DNA of 64,000 nt from Pseudanabaena sp. Chao 1811 (GTDB taxonomy: Bacteria; Cyanobacteriota; Cyanobacteriia; Pseudanabaenales; Pseudanabaenaceae), in the NCBI RefSeq assembly GCF_027942295.1, contig NZ_CP101416.1:3086501-3150500 (forward strand). The letters run 5' to 3'. How positions within the stretch are numbered: position 1 is the first letter of the stretch; the number at the start of each line of letters is the position of its first letter. A program made the position numbers and the translations under genes. The notes below the pieces were generated by a model that worked only from the letters and a program-made list of their open reading frames with translations, was not told the origin of the DNA and ran no database searches. Below are positions 1-8,141 of this stretch, one piece after another.

Positions 1-173
1 AAATTCAACTAGCCACACAACTATTGCAATGGGTAGAAATAAAAATCAATCAAAAGCCTCAAGACCCTTCATCCAAACGCTTACGGCAAGCAGGACTAGG
101 CTTAGGAACTTGTATATTTACGACTGACTTTGACGATCCATTACCCGACGAATTCTGGCTCGGAGAAACATGA
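1..173 (+). CDS. 3' part of a DUF2281-like antitoxin (5' end outside window)
   Basis: An open frame runs from the window edge (first full codon at 3) to TGA at 171-173, giving about 56 residues. It ends in a short acidic tail, DFDDPLPDEFW, of the kind found in DUF2281 antitoxins that sit directly upstream of PIN toxins. Its stop codon overlaps the ATG at 170 of the following PIN remnant, which is the usual antitoxin-toxin coupling. The likely role is to neutralise that toxin. The start codon is off the window, so the full length is unknown, and the family call rests on the tail and on context. Confidence 0.6.
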   Translation, partial: IQLATQLLQWVEIKINQKPQDPSSKRLRQAGLGLGTCIFTTDFDDPLPDEFWLGET

Positions 174-274
174 AATTATTACTAGATACCCACACTTTTA
201 TGTGGTGGCATAATGCAACTTTAATTAGCCGAGACTCAGTTTTTAAAAATTATGAATGTTCTTTGATTTGGTAA
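170..274 (+). pseudogene. PIN-domain (VapC-like) toxin with internal deletion
   Basis: This 34-codon frame begins MKLLLDTHTFMWW, the N-terminal strand of PIN ribonuclease toxins with the first catalytic Asp. After about 19 residues it jumps to ISRDSVFKNYECSLIW, which matches the extreme C-terminus of the same family. About 90-100 central residues, including the other acidic catalytic positions, are missing. Both ends are in the same frame, so the simplest reading is an in-frame internal deletion. It would be catalytically dead. Confidence 0.7.
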
Positions 275-334
275 TGGTTATATACAGGAAAGCGACAGTC
301 CGCCGAACCACTATAGCTTTTCAGGAAAATAAAA

Positions 335-605
335 ATGTCTAATGTAATTGAAATCAAATATCAGGATAGACAAGGCACATCAACCATTGAATTGATCGAC
401 CTATTAAACCTGATTGCACAGGACAAACAACAACTCTCTCAAACCAGACATAGATCTTGATACACCTTGCGAAATCGTTTTAGAACTGATTGATAGTTCC
501 GTTTGGCGCATCTATTCCAAAGACGAAAGATTATTACAACACTTACAGCATGAGTTTAGCAATGTTCGGCATGATAGGTGCGTTAGCATTGCTAACACAC
601 CTTAA
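335..605 (+). pseudogene. Frameshifted hypothetical gene fragment
   Basis: An ATG at 335 opens a 41-codon frame (MSNVIEIKYQDRQG...) ending at 460. A second frame overlapping it continues with protein-like sequence (DTPCEIVLELIDSSVWRIY) to about 575. Together they look like one gene of 70-80 residues broken by a frameshift near 440-450. The second frame runs into the short palindrome at 577-601, after which it stops resembling protein. The family is not recognised. Confidence 0.35.
577..601. repeat. Short palindromic repeat (GGTGCGTTAGC type)
   Basis: GGTGCGTTAGCA and TGCTAACACACC form 12-base arms around one base, with one mismatched pair. It resembles the short dispersed GGTGCGTTAGC palindromes common in cyanobacterial genomes. 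It marks the point where the preceding gene fragment loses coding character. Confidence 0.5.
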
Positions 606-639
606 CTATATCGCCTTGAACATCCTGAGAGAGCAAGAT

Positions 640-2538
640 CTAAAAACTACAGGCTTGCTGCAACCAAGCATTTTCCGCCTCAGTGAGCAAAGGCGATAAC
701 TTCTCGATTACCGCCGCATAGTAACTCTCTAGCCATGCAATCTGCTGAGGATTGAGCTTGTGGCGATCGATTAATTTCTTGTCAAAGGGAATGTAGGTCA
801 AAGACTCAAACTCATACCAAGGCGTTTTATTAGGATTATCACCTTCAGCCTTGGGCGATTCCTGCTTAACTTCCTTTACAAAATAGAGATTCTCCAAACG
901 GATACCACCCCATTTCGGTTGATAGTACCCCGGCTCAATGCTATTGATTGTGCCAAGATCGAGGGATTGATTGACGCGCTTGCTGATGCCATTGGGCCCT
1001 TCATGGACATTGAGGAATACGCCCACACCATGCCCAGTGCCATGTCCATAGTCCAGCCTACTTTGCCAGAGAGAAGAACGAGCAATACCATCGATTTGGC
1101 TACCTGTCGTGCCTTTAGGAAATCTCTGCATCGCACAATTAATATGGGATTTGAGAACCTCCGTATAGCGATCGCGTTGTTCCGCAGTCGGTTCCCCAAT
1201 GCTCATAGCGCGAGTATCATCGGTCGTGCCACCGTAAAACTGTGAACCTGAATCTAGCAGGAGTAAATCGCCATTGATCAGTTTGCAAGCTGGGTTGGGG
1301 TTACTGTAATGCACAATCGAGCCATTCGCACCCGTACCTGCGATCGTTGGGAAACTGAGGTCGATAAAGCCTTCCTGTTGCTTATATAAACCTTCGATTT
1401 TGTGAGCAACATCCCTTTCGCTAATGACATTACCTGCGGTAACCTGTTCTTCGATCCATTTAATTGTCAAGGTCTTTGCCCAGCTAGCCTTGAGATTAGC
1501 TTTTTGCATCTGTGCGATTTCGACAGGATTCTTATGGGATTTGAAAGTCTCAATGGGATTATCACCATCAACAATTTTTGCCTTGACTGCCTTTAGTTGC
1601 AGATATGTACCGTAAGTAGTTTGCGGTGCGGCTATTAATACAGGTTGATGATCAGCAGCTAGCGATCGCAATGTTGGTAAATATTGCTCATAGTCAAGGA
1701 TCTGCACTTGCCTCGCAAGGGCTTGCCGCACCGCTTCATCAATGCGCGAAGTATTGGTAAAGAGATAAGCATCGGTCAAAGTGACGATCGCATAGCTAAT
1801 AAATACGGGATTGCACTCGACATCACGACCGCGCAAATTATAGAGCCATGCGATCTGATCCAGCTTGGTGACAGGTAAAATCGCCGCCTTCTTTTTCCCT
1901 AAAGCCTCACGCACCCGTTCTAATTTCTTGGCTAAGCCCTCACCTGTAATCTCATCAGGCAAAGCAATGATCGGTTGATCGCCAAAGGCAGGTATAGGCT
2001 CACTCTCCGCCCAAGGACTTTGCGATCGCACCGTATCCACCAAATTTTCGAGGATCGGCACAATCTCAACACCACTAGTATTTAAGCGATCGGCAAAGCG
2101 CCGATATTGGGAAATGGTAATCGTAAAGGGATCGATGCCGAGGCGAAAGGTTTTCTCTTGCTTGGTGGCATTTGTTCCCAATTCTTCAAGAACTTCTTCT
2201 ACGGTCTGATGATCTTCCAATCCCACTTTGCAGACCTTTTGCAACATTTCATCCACCTGCATATCCGCCTGCTCGTAATAGCGCGGATCGACAAATACCC
2301 AAGCTTGGGCAGTACCGATTAAAAAATCTCCAGCCGAACCCGTAAAACCACTAATCCATTGACGACGCTGTTTCGCTTCGGGCAAGTACTCATTGAGATG
2401 CTCATCCGCCGAAGGAACAAAATAGGCATCAAGTCTATGTTTCGCCAATTGCGATCGCAAAGCCGTAAATTTCTGGGCAACTCCCATTAATTCAGAGGAT
2501 TGTGGTGATGTGGTGGTTAAGGGCTGCAATAAAACCAT
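640..2538 (-). CDS. Xaa-Pro aminopeptidase (aminopeptidase P, M24B, long form)
   Basis: The 632-residue protein has two creatinase-type N-terminal domains (about 20-340) and a pita-bread M24 peptidase domain (about 350-580). A short C-terminal extension is typical of the eukaryote-like long aminopeptidase P. Family metal ligands are visible: Asp in LLLLDSG (near 428), Asp in TTDDTR, His in HGTGHGVG (near 500), Glu in SIEPGYY (near 534) and Glu in GIRLENL. It should remove N-terminal residues preceding proline, using two metal ions, in the cytoplasm. Methionine 18 is an alternative start. The gene is monocistronic, and the alpha/beta hydrolase gene diverges from it at 2754. Confidence 0.92.
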   Translation of the reverse strand: MVLLQPLTTTSPQSSELMGVAQKFTALRSQLAKHRLDAYFVPSADEHLNEYLPEAKQRRQWISGFTGSAGDFLIGTAQAWVFVDPRYYEQADMQVDEMLQKVCKVGLEDHQTVEEVLEELGTNATKQEKTFRLGIDPFTITISQYRRFADRLNTSGVEIVPILENLVDTVRSQSPWAESEPIPAFGDQPIIALPDEITGEGLAKKLERVREALGKKKAAILPVTKLDQIAWLYNLRGRDVECNPVFISYAIVTLTDAYLFTNTSRIDEAVRQALARQVQILDYEQYLPTLRSLAADHQPVLIAAPQTTYGTYLQLKAVKAKIVDGDNPIETFKSHKNPVEIAQMQKANLKASWAKTLTIKWIEEQVTAGNVISERDVAHKIEGLYKQQEGFIDLSFPTIAGTGANGSIVHYSNPNPACKLINGDLLLLDSGSQFYGGTTDDTRAMSIGEPTAEQRDRYTEVLKSHINCAMQRFPKGTTGSQIDGIARSSLWQSRLDYGHGTGHGVGVFLNVHEGPNGISKRVNQSLDLGTINSIEPGYYQPKWGGIRLENLYFVKEVKQESPKAEGDNPNKTPWYEFESLTYIPFDKKLIDRHKLNPQQIAWLESYYAAVIEKLSPLLTEAENAWLQQACSF

Positions 2539-2753
2539 GAAGTTTATCTGTGGGTAGAGATTGATCTATCCAAATTTTAACCGATCTTATTTGGAAGGCA
2601 CAAAACCAGAACTTGTACCCCCTGAGTAGCGAGAGGCACAAGCTTTTAGGTCTTTAGCTGGATAAAGAATTAATAGCTCATTTGCTATAATCTCTTTTCC
2701 TATAGCCACTTTGGGATAAAAGTCCCCTTTTATCTAACCCCATAATTACTGCA

Positions 2754-3650
2754 ATGTTAATTACCGAAAATATCGAAACTCGCGATCGCCTCCACAGCTC
2801 ATTGTCAACATGGACATGGCAAGGACATCAAATCCAATATTCCGTCACGGGTTCAGGTATACCTCTAGTGTTGATTCATGGCTTTGGCGCGTCCATCGGT
2901 CACTGGAAAAAGAATATTCCCGCATGGGCTGAAGCTGGCTATCAAGTATTTGCCCTCGACCTCTTAGGCTTTGGCGCTTCCGCCAAACCTTCCCTCGATT
3001 ATTCCCTCGAACTTTGGGAAGAACTACTTCGTGACTTTCATCAAGAACTAGTCCAACGCCCTGCAATCTTCATCGGTAATTCCATTGGTGCATTGCTTGC
3101 CCTGATGTTAGCGGCGAATTCTCCCGAAATTGCGATCGGTGCAGTTTTGCTCAATGCCGCAGGTGGTCTAAATCATCGTCCTGACGAATTGAATTTGCCC
3201 CTGCGTTTAGTGATGGGAGCCTTTGCCAAGTTAGTTAGCTCCGAAGTCACAGGCAAGTTTGTATTTAACCAAGTTCGCCAAAAGCGGAATATTCGCAATT
3301 CCCTTCGTCAGGTCTATCGCAATCATCAAGCGATCGATGATGACTTAGTAGATATGCTCTATCAACCATCCTGTGATGAAGGCGCACAAAAGGTCTTTGC
3401 CTCCATTCTCACCGCTCCTGCTGGTCCTCGCACTACAGATCTTTTAGCCAAGATCGAAAAGCCCTTGTTAGTACTCTGGGGTGATGCCGATCCTTGGACT
3501 CCGATCAATGGCGCAAAGGTCTATCAAGAAGCAAGTAAAACCAAAGATATTCAACTCATTCCCATTCCCAATACAGGACATTGCCCCCACGACGATCGCC
3601 CTGAAATCGTTAATGCTTTGGTAATTCACTGGCTGCAAAAGTTAACATAA
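2754..3650 (+). CDS. Alpha/beta hydrolase, chlorophyll dephytylase/pheophytinase-like
   Basis: This is a 298-residue alpha/beta hydrolase. The oxyanion loop is HGFGA (near 42) and the nucleophile elbow is GNSIG with Ser near 110. A candidate acid lies in LWGDADPW (near 244) and the catalytic His is in NTGHCPHDDRPE (near 276). The GNSIG elbow, the LLNAAGG segment and the GHCPHDDRP ending match what I know of plant chlorophyll dephytylase CLD1 and pheophytinase relatives. Removal of the phytol tail from chlorophyll or pheophytin is therefore a plausible reaction, but this is family-level inference. The stop codon is the first base triplet of a strong hairpin. Confidence 0.75.
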   Translation: MLITENIETRDRLHSSLSTWTWQGHQIQYSVTGSGIPLVLIHGFGASIGHWKKNIPAWAEAGYQVFALDLLGFGASAKPSLDYSLELWEELLRDFHQELVQRPAIFIGNSIGALLALMLAANSPEIAIGAVLLNAAGGLNHRPDELNLPLRLVMGAFAKLVSSEVTGKFVFNQVRQKRNIRNSLRQVYRNHQAIDDDLVDMLYQPSCDEGAQKVFASILTAPAGPRTTDLLAKIEKPLLVLWGDADPWTPINGAKVYQEASKTKDIQLIPIPNTGHCPHDDRPEIVNALVIHWLQKLT

Positions 3651-3682
3651 GAATATAGAGAGCTACGCTCTCTATATTCTTA
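3648..3682 (+). terminator. Perfect hairpin overlapping the hydrolase stop codon
   Basis: Two 16-base arms (TAAGAATATAGAGAGC and its complement) enclose the three-base loop TAC. The TAA stop of the alpha/beta hydrolase is inside the left arm. There is no long T tract, so intrinsic termination or 3'-end protection is inferred from position. Confidence 0.65.
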
Positions 3683-3829
3683 TCTGACTCACCAAAATTA
3701 AATAGTGATCGCTCTCTCAATTCTAAAAAAAATCACGATTACCATTATCTCTAGATCCCTAAATAATTATTGAAGAGATAAAATAGTCGAAGATTATGAA
3801 TTCTAGAAATTTGTCGCTAAATATTTAAT

Positions 3830-4429
3830 ATGGAAAATCCTGCAATTACCAATCACGAAATTCATCCCTTAATCGCTCAACGTTGGAGTCCTCGTGCCTT
3901 TGATAGCAAACTTGTAGAACCTGAAAAACTTGCCCAATTATTTGAAGCCGCACGCTGGGCTTCCTCTTGCTTTAACGATCAGCCTTGGGCATTTATCGTA
4001 GCGACCAAAGATGATACGGTGAACTATCAGAAAATGCTGGATTGTCTTGTACCTTTTAATGTGTCGTGGGCACAAGTAGCTCCCGTACTCGGATTAGTGA
4101 TTGCTCAAAAGAACTTTAAGCACAATGGCAAACCCAATGCTTGGGGTGAATATGATGCAGGTCAAGCAGCAGCAACTCTAGTATTGCAAGCTACAGCTTT
4201 AGATCTAGTCGCGCACCAAATGGGAGGTTTTGACGCAGATAAGGCGATCGCTACTTTCAATATTCCTGAAACCGCGAAACCAATTGCTGCGATCGCGATC
4301 GGTTATGCAGGAGAACCTAGTAATTTGCCCGCAGAACTACAAGAGAGAGAAACTGCTCCTCGTGCGCGTAATCCCCTATCAAGCATTGTCTTTACAGGTG
4401 AATGGGGAAATTCGGCTACGTTTGTCTAG
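3830..4429 (+). CDS. Nitroreductase family protein
   Basis: The 199-residue protein starts with the nitroreductase phosphate-clamp signature RWSPRAFDSK and continues with the FMN-binding helix EAARWASSCFNDQPW (about 36-57). Its C-terminal part, IAAIAIGYAGEP, is the usual GYP-type FMN loop. It should be a homodimeric FMN-dependent NAD(P)H oxidoreductase acting on nitroaromatics, quinones or similar acceptors; the natural substrate cannot be told. The gene stands alone and ends 4 bp before a bidirectional terminator shared with psaK. Confidence 0.88.
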   Translation: MENPAITNHEIHPLIAQRWSPRAFDSKLVEPEKLAQLFEAARWASSCFNDQPWAFIVATKDDTVNYQKMLDCLVPFNVSWAQVAPVLGLVIAQKNFKHNGKPNAWGEYDAGQAAATLVLQATALDLVAHQMGGFDADKAIATFNIPETAKPIAAIAIGYAGEPSNLPAELQERETAPRARNPLSSIVFTGEWGNSATFV

Positions 4430-4433
4430 CACT

Positions 4434-4470
4434 AAAAAAAGAGAGTTCGCTATGCGAACTCTCTTTTTTT
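4434..4470. terminator. Bidirectional intrinsic terminator between nitroreductase and psaK
   Basis: Perfect 17-base arms around the loop TAT are flanked by seven A residues on one side and seven T residues on the other. It can act as a Rho-independent terminator for both convergent genes. Confidence 0.88.
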
Positions 4471-4473
4471 AGC

Positions 4474-4746
4474 TTATAGCAAACCTGCTTGAGACAAGCC
4501 CAAAATCCAACCTGCACCAAGGATGTGTCCTAGGCAAGTTACACCAAGCAATTCAGGAACACCAAAGCCTTCAAACAAGCCAGGTAGTTCTATAGGCAAG
4601 TTGGGACCAACACCTTTGACTTTAATGCCGTAGCGAGCAACAACTAATGCAAACAAGTTAGCGGTTACCATGATCAAACCAACACCAGCAGACCATGTTG
4701 GAGTAGCGGGAACTGCGGCAAGTAAGTTAAGAGTTAGATGTGTCAT
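4474..4746 (-). CDS. psaK: Photosystem I reaction center subunit X (PsaK)
   Basis: This 90-residue membrane protein has two hydrophobic helices (about 18-40 and 62-86) joined by a polar loop (RYGIKVKGVGPNLPIELPG). These are the length, topology and loop sequence of PsaK. PsaK sits at the edge of photosystem I in the thylakoid membrane and contributes chlorophyll and carotenoid sites for energy transfer and state transitions. The start is ATG with an AGGA motif about 10 bases upstream. The 164-base region upstream to 4910 is AT-rich and probably holds the promoter; I see no unambiguous regulatory motif. A terminator follows at 4434-4470. Confidence 0.93.
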   Translation of the reverse strand: MTHLTLNLLAAVPATPTWSAGVGLIMVTANLFALVVARYGIKVKGVGPNLPIELPGLFEGFGVPELLGVTCLGHILGAGWILGLSQAGLL

Positions 4747-4910
4747 AAATTTGATTTCCTGAGTTTAATTACCTATTAAAATTTTTTTAACTGCCATAAT
4801 CCTAAAGTTAAGTACAGACATCAGGAAATTGTTCTTAAGTTAAATTCATTAAACTTAGTAATCGTTTACAGTCAATCAAGAAATTCACTTTACTCACTTC
4901 TTTATTTGGC

Positions 4911-6539
4911 TTAGATTTCTTCTAATACTTTAAAGCGAACATGATTGAGAGCTAATTCACCAATGGAATAGGGCTGAGGTTGAATTGTTTCAAAAAAGAT
5001 ACCTTTACCAATTTCCACATGATACCAAGGAAGTCCCATAAACCAGCGTGTAGGATAGGGGCGATCGCCTGTATCATCAGGATTCGATTCCATTGGCAAC
5101 CAACCGATACTAGGAATATAGAATTCAATCCAAACGTGGTTATAGTATTGGTGTAAGGGAACGTTCAACATTAAGTCGCCATCATGGGGACATTTATAGC
5201 GTCCGACTGTACGGCAGGCAATTCCATTCAATCTTGCAAGAGCGAGTAATAAACCGACATATTCCCCGCAGGAACCTGTACCTCTAAGCAAAACTTCTTC
5301 TGGAGCCGCAATATATGGTGTAACGCGATAAGACAGTTTATCATACACATAATCGCGAATTAGGAGCATTTTTCGCAAAATATTAGTCTCATCACCGACG
5401 GCTTCTTTGGCGGCGGCTTGAATGATCGGATTGTCCATGCTCAAGCCATCATCATCAATGAGATAGAGCTTCTGCATTTCAGGAGATAGATCTGGTACAA
5501 ATTCCACTTCACTATCCTTGAGTTCGTATTTGATGCCATGCAATTCCAAAGTTGCTTTCCACCCAAACATACGTGCTTCTTCGGGTTTGAGATTGCCAAG
5601 CTTAAAGGCAGCAACTTTCTGTCCATCGACAATTTCCTCCTCAAAGGGAATGCCGATTGGCTCGATCGCTAATAGTTTTTGACGATAGGTATCGGTGGGA
5701 TAGGCAACTCGCCATGTGAGGTTATAGACAGAAGTTGGTTCCTCAGAAGAGAGTTCTTCAAGATAGATCATTTCCACTTTGTAACCAGAGGTGAGCGTGT
5801 AATTTAACTTCCCATCTTGGTATTGATCAAACCTCAATCGATGAATAAAGGTTTTTTCACGGGCTGCCACGGAAAATGGCTCATCTAAATCGTTAGGACT
5901 TTCGCGAATGTAATTCTCATCGCCTGAGTAAACTACATATAAATCATCTCCTAGAAATCCTAATCCCATCGGATTGGGGAAAGGTGTCAAGCCACGTTGC
6001 AAAATTTCGCCAGACTTTGCCTTGAGACGATAAACAGTTTCTTCGGTGCGATCGCTTACCCACAGTTCTTCACCCACTAAAGTTAATGCTTCAAAACCTG
6101 CTCCGGGGGCATCCATAATTCGCAGTAAGGTGCGGGTAGCACGTCCAAATACAAAGATCTTACCAACCTCCCTAGAACTTACATACACGCCACCTTCGGA
6201 TACGGCAATGCCATCAACCCTGTTAGGCAGTTCCATAAATGGCTGCAAATCAAAGTCAACCATATTGCAGTAATAAATCCCATTGTCCTTAGTAATCCAA
6301 AGTGTCTCTCCTGCGATCGCTAAACCTGTTGCGTCTCGAAACTGCGCTGCTGTGTAATTATTCAGTACCGTTGCGCCTTCGGAAAATGGATCGATTTTGA
6401 GGAGATGCCCTTGATAGGCATCAACACAAAGCGCATAGGGTTTGCCCTGAGGCGCATCATTATTTGCGTCGGTTTGCCACACTAAACCGTGAAGGTTATA
6501 AGCGCCAATGGGATAAATCGTGCTTGGTAAGCTAGGCAT
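4911..6539 (-). CDS. Transglutaminase-like protein with N-terminal propeller-like region
   Basis: In this 542-residue protein, the first about 220 residues contain repeated segments of beta-propeller type (for example GLAIAGETLWITKDNGIYY and GVYVSSREVGKIFVFG), as in SMP-30/NHL-like folds. The C-terminal 150 residues form a transglutaminase-like papain-fold domain. Its triad is visible: Cys in GTGSCGEYVG (near 424), His in YNHVWIEFY (near 467) and Asp in ESNPDD. No signal peptide is seen, so it is probably cytoplasmic. Bacterial transglutaminase-like domains often act as proteases or amidases; the substrate is unknown. It is a single gene between psaK and a repeat region. Confidence 0.75.
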   Translation of the reverse strand: MPSLPSTIYPIGAYNLHGLVWQTDANNDAPQGKPYALCVDAYQGHLLKIDPFSEGATVLNNYTAAQFRDATGLAIAGETLWITKDNGIYYCNMVDFDLQPFMELPNRVDGIAVSEGGVYVSSREVGKIFVFGRATRTLLRIMDAPGAGFEALTLVGEELWVSDRTEETVYRLKAKSGEILQRGLTPFPNPMGLGFLGDDLYVVYSGDENYIRESPNDLDEPFSVAAREKTFIHRLRFDQYQDGKLNYTLTSGYKVEMIYLEELSSEEPTSVYNLTWRVAYPTDTYRQKLLAIEPIGIPFEEEIVDGQKVAAFKLGNLKPEEARMFGWKATLELHGIKYELKDSEVEFVPDLSPEMQKLYLIDDDGLSMDNPIIQAAAKEAVGDETNILRKMLLIRDYVYDKLSYRVTPYIAAPEEVLLRGTGSCGEYVGLLLALARLNGIACRTVGRYKCPHDGDLMLNVPLHQYYNHVWIEFYIPSIGWLPMESNPDDTGDRPYPTRWFMGLPWYHVEIGKGIFFETIQPQPYSIGELALNHVRFKVLEEI

Positions 6540-6650
6540 AGGGTATTAGGCGAGGGGTTTGATTTGTAATTTAGACAGATTTTCGATTTTCTGCAAATCT
6601 TGATCTGACTTTAAAAGCAATATTACTTCCGTAGCGAAGGTAACAGTAGT

Positions 6651-6753
6651 TAAGTAGATGAGCATAAATGAACCTAAAACCAGAGATTGTTCCGCCCGCT
6701 ACGCGGGCGGAACAATCTTTTCAGTTTTCAGTTTATTTATGCCTAGCTACTTA
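6651..6753. repeat. Inverted-end element with internal hairpin (TAAGTAG..CTACTTA type)
   Basis: The left end TAAGTAGATGAGCATAAATG and the right end, read backwards as TAAGTAGCTAGGCATAAATA, are imperfect inverted repeats. They enclose a perfect hairpin at 6684-6718 (16-base arms, loop TAC). The same ends recur at 19181, 35681 and 53997. The element fills most of the 321-base gap between the transglutaminase-like gene and the desaturase. No gene was found in the gap. Confidence 0.65.
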
Positions 6754-6815
6754 GAATTGCACGCTGAGTGTGTAATTTTCAAAAGCACAAGAATTTTTTA
6801 AAAGTGTTGGCTTAA

Positions 6816-6868
6816 ATCCATAAAAGAATGGATTTGGTACTTTGTACCAAATCCATTCTTTTATGGAT
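6816..6868 (-). terminator. Perfect 25-base-arm hairpin over the desaturase stop codon
   Basis: Arms of 25 bases enclose the loop TTT. The TAA stop of the desaturase (6861-6863, minus strand) lies inside the right arm. Position suggests a 3'-end or terminator role, although no T tract follows the stem. Confidence 0.7.
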
Positions 6869-7970
6869 TAGTGGTGGTGATGCCTAATTCAGGACAGGGA
6901 ACCATTTTTTTGCCTGACCAATTTGTAAATGTAGTTTCATCAAGGTAATGACGTGGGGTTTGTAGCATTAATTTCCATGCTTTATCGGCATCGACCAAGT
7001 TAAAGCGATCTGGATAGTGAGTTAATAATAATTCTTGCACCATCGGATAGTAACTTGGATTCATCCCTGGGAAAATATGATGCTCTGTGTGATAAGAAAA
7101 GTTGATATGGAGTAGATCAAATATTTTCGGTACACGAATCGAAAGGCTATTAATTAAAGCATCATTTACTGTTGTCATCCGACATAGCATGTGGTTTGTG
7201 TAAATGTAAAACATTAAACCCGCATGTCCAATCCAAATTGGAAGAAAATAACTAAGTAAGAGCTTAATAGGAGAAAACTGCAAGCTCCCTAAAATAGCTA
7301 GATGTAGGCTAATGATTGTCATTAGTTCACCTACGATTGCCAATCTTTCTTTTTCACTAATGCTGAATGCAAATACTGGATATTGTGCATTTTGTTTATT
7401 AAAGAAAAGAACGGATGTAAGGTTACGAAAGGTATGTACCCCCCAAGCATGACCCATCCCAATGGTTAACAAAAATGGATTCACTTCTGATGATGGTACA
7501 AAAGCATTTTGAATCCATTTCCCCCAGTTATTTGGTTGTGAAGATAAATAGTTGCGATCGGGATCTTGCTCAGAATTAGTTTTACTGTGATGTTCACGAT
7601 TATGAACAGCCTTCCACAAAGTTGGTGGCATCCAGAGCATTGTCAATCCTAATAGACTAACTAACTGACGCAACCGAGGGTTACTAATCGCAGAGCTATG
7701 TAATAGATCATGGGTGCTAAATAGCAACACAATGATGCTGTTTGCCATAACGATCGCAATTGGTAAATATAGCCAGAGATATTGCCAAGCCCACCGATCT
7801 AGATAAGATGCGATCGCCCACCCCACGATCAAGAGCATCAAATTAATTAATAAAATCCAAACTTTGTTGGAATCTGGGAGAAAAGCCTCTGCGGGAAGAA
7901 ATGGACGCAATTTTTTGGCATAGTCAGCCTGTGTGATCAAGACTGGTTGATCGACAAGATTATTATTCAT
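6861..7970 (-). CDS. Membrane fatty acid desaturase / carotenoid-oxygenase-like di-iron protein
   Basis: This 369-residue integral membrane protein carries three histidine clusters typical of the fatty acid desaturase superfamily: HDLLHSS, HNREHH and HTEHHIFPG. These bind a di-iron centre on the cytoplasmic face. Hydrophobic segments lie at about 43-95, 105-120 and 225-270. It should introduce a double bond or hydroxyl into an acyl lipid or carotenoid; the exact substrate and position are not evident. Hairpins bracket the gene on both sides (6816-6868 and 7994-8046). Confidence 0.8.
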   Translation of the reverse strand: MNNNLVDQPVLITQADYAKKLRPFLPAEAFLPDSNKVWILLINLMLLIVGWAIASYLDRWAWQYLWLYLPIAIVMANSIIVLLFSTHDLLHSSAISNPRLRQLVSLLGLTMLWMPPTLWKAVHNREHHSKTNSEQDPDRNYLSSQPNNWGKWIQNAFVPSSEVNPFLLTIGMGHAWGVHTFRNLTSVLFFNKQNAQYPVFAFSISEKERLAIVGELMTIISLHLAILGSLQFSPIKLLLSYFLPIWIGHAGLMFYIYTNHMLCRMTTVNDALINSLSIRVPKIFDLLHINFSYHTEHHIFPGMNPSYYPMVQELLLTHYPDRFNLVDADKAWKLMLQTPRHYLDETTFTNWSGKKMVPCPELGITTTNP

Positions 7971-7993
7971 TATTCACTGTGTAAAGGTCTCAC

Positions 7994-8046
7994 AGCTCGC
8001 TATGTTGAAAAATTTTGCCAAGCAAAATTTTTCAACATAGCGAGCT
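7994..8046. repeat. Perfect hairpin upstream of the desaturase gene
   Basis: Arms of 25 bases surround the loop CAA. Total length, arm length and three-base loop are the same as in the hairpin at 6816-6868, but the arm sequence is unrelated. It lies between the 3' end of the MerA-like gene... in fact 24 bases upstream of the desaturase start and 95 bases from the MerA-like upstream neighbour's boundary on the minus strand, so it could act in the desaturase leader or merely separate the two genes. Confidence 0.65.
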
Positions 8047-8141
8047 ATAGGGTCTCAAAAATTCCCCTTTATAGACTTAACACATGATCTAGAGCTAAAC
8101 TTAACGATATATTCCAGATTTCGCTTAAATATCTGTAATTT

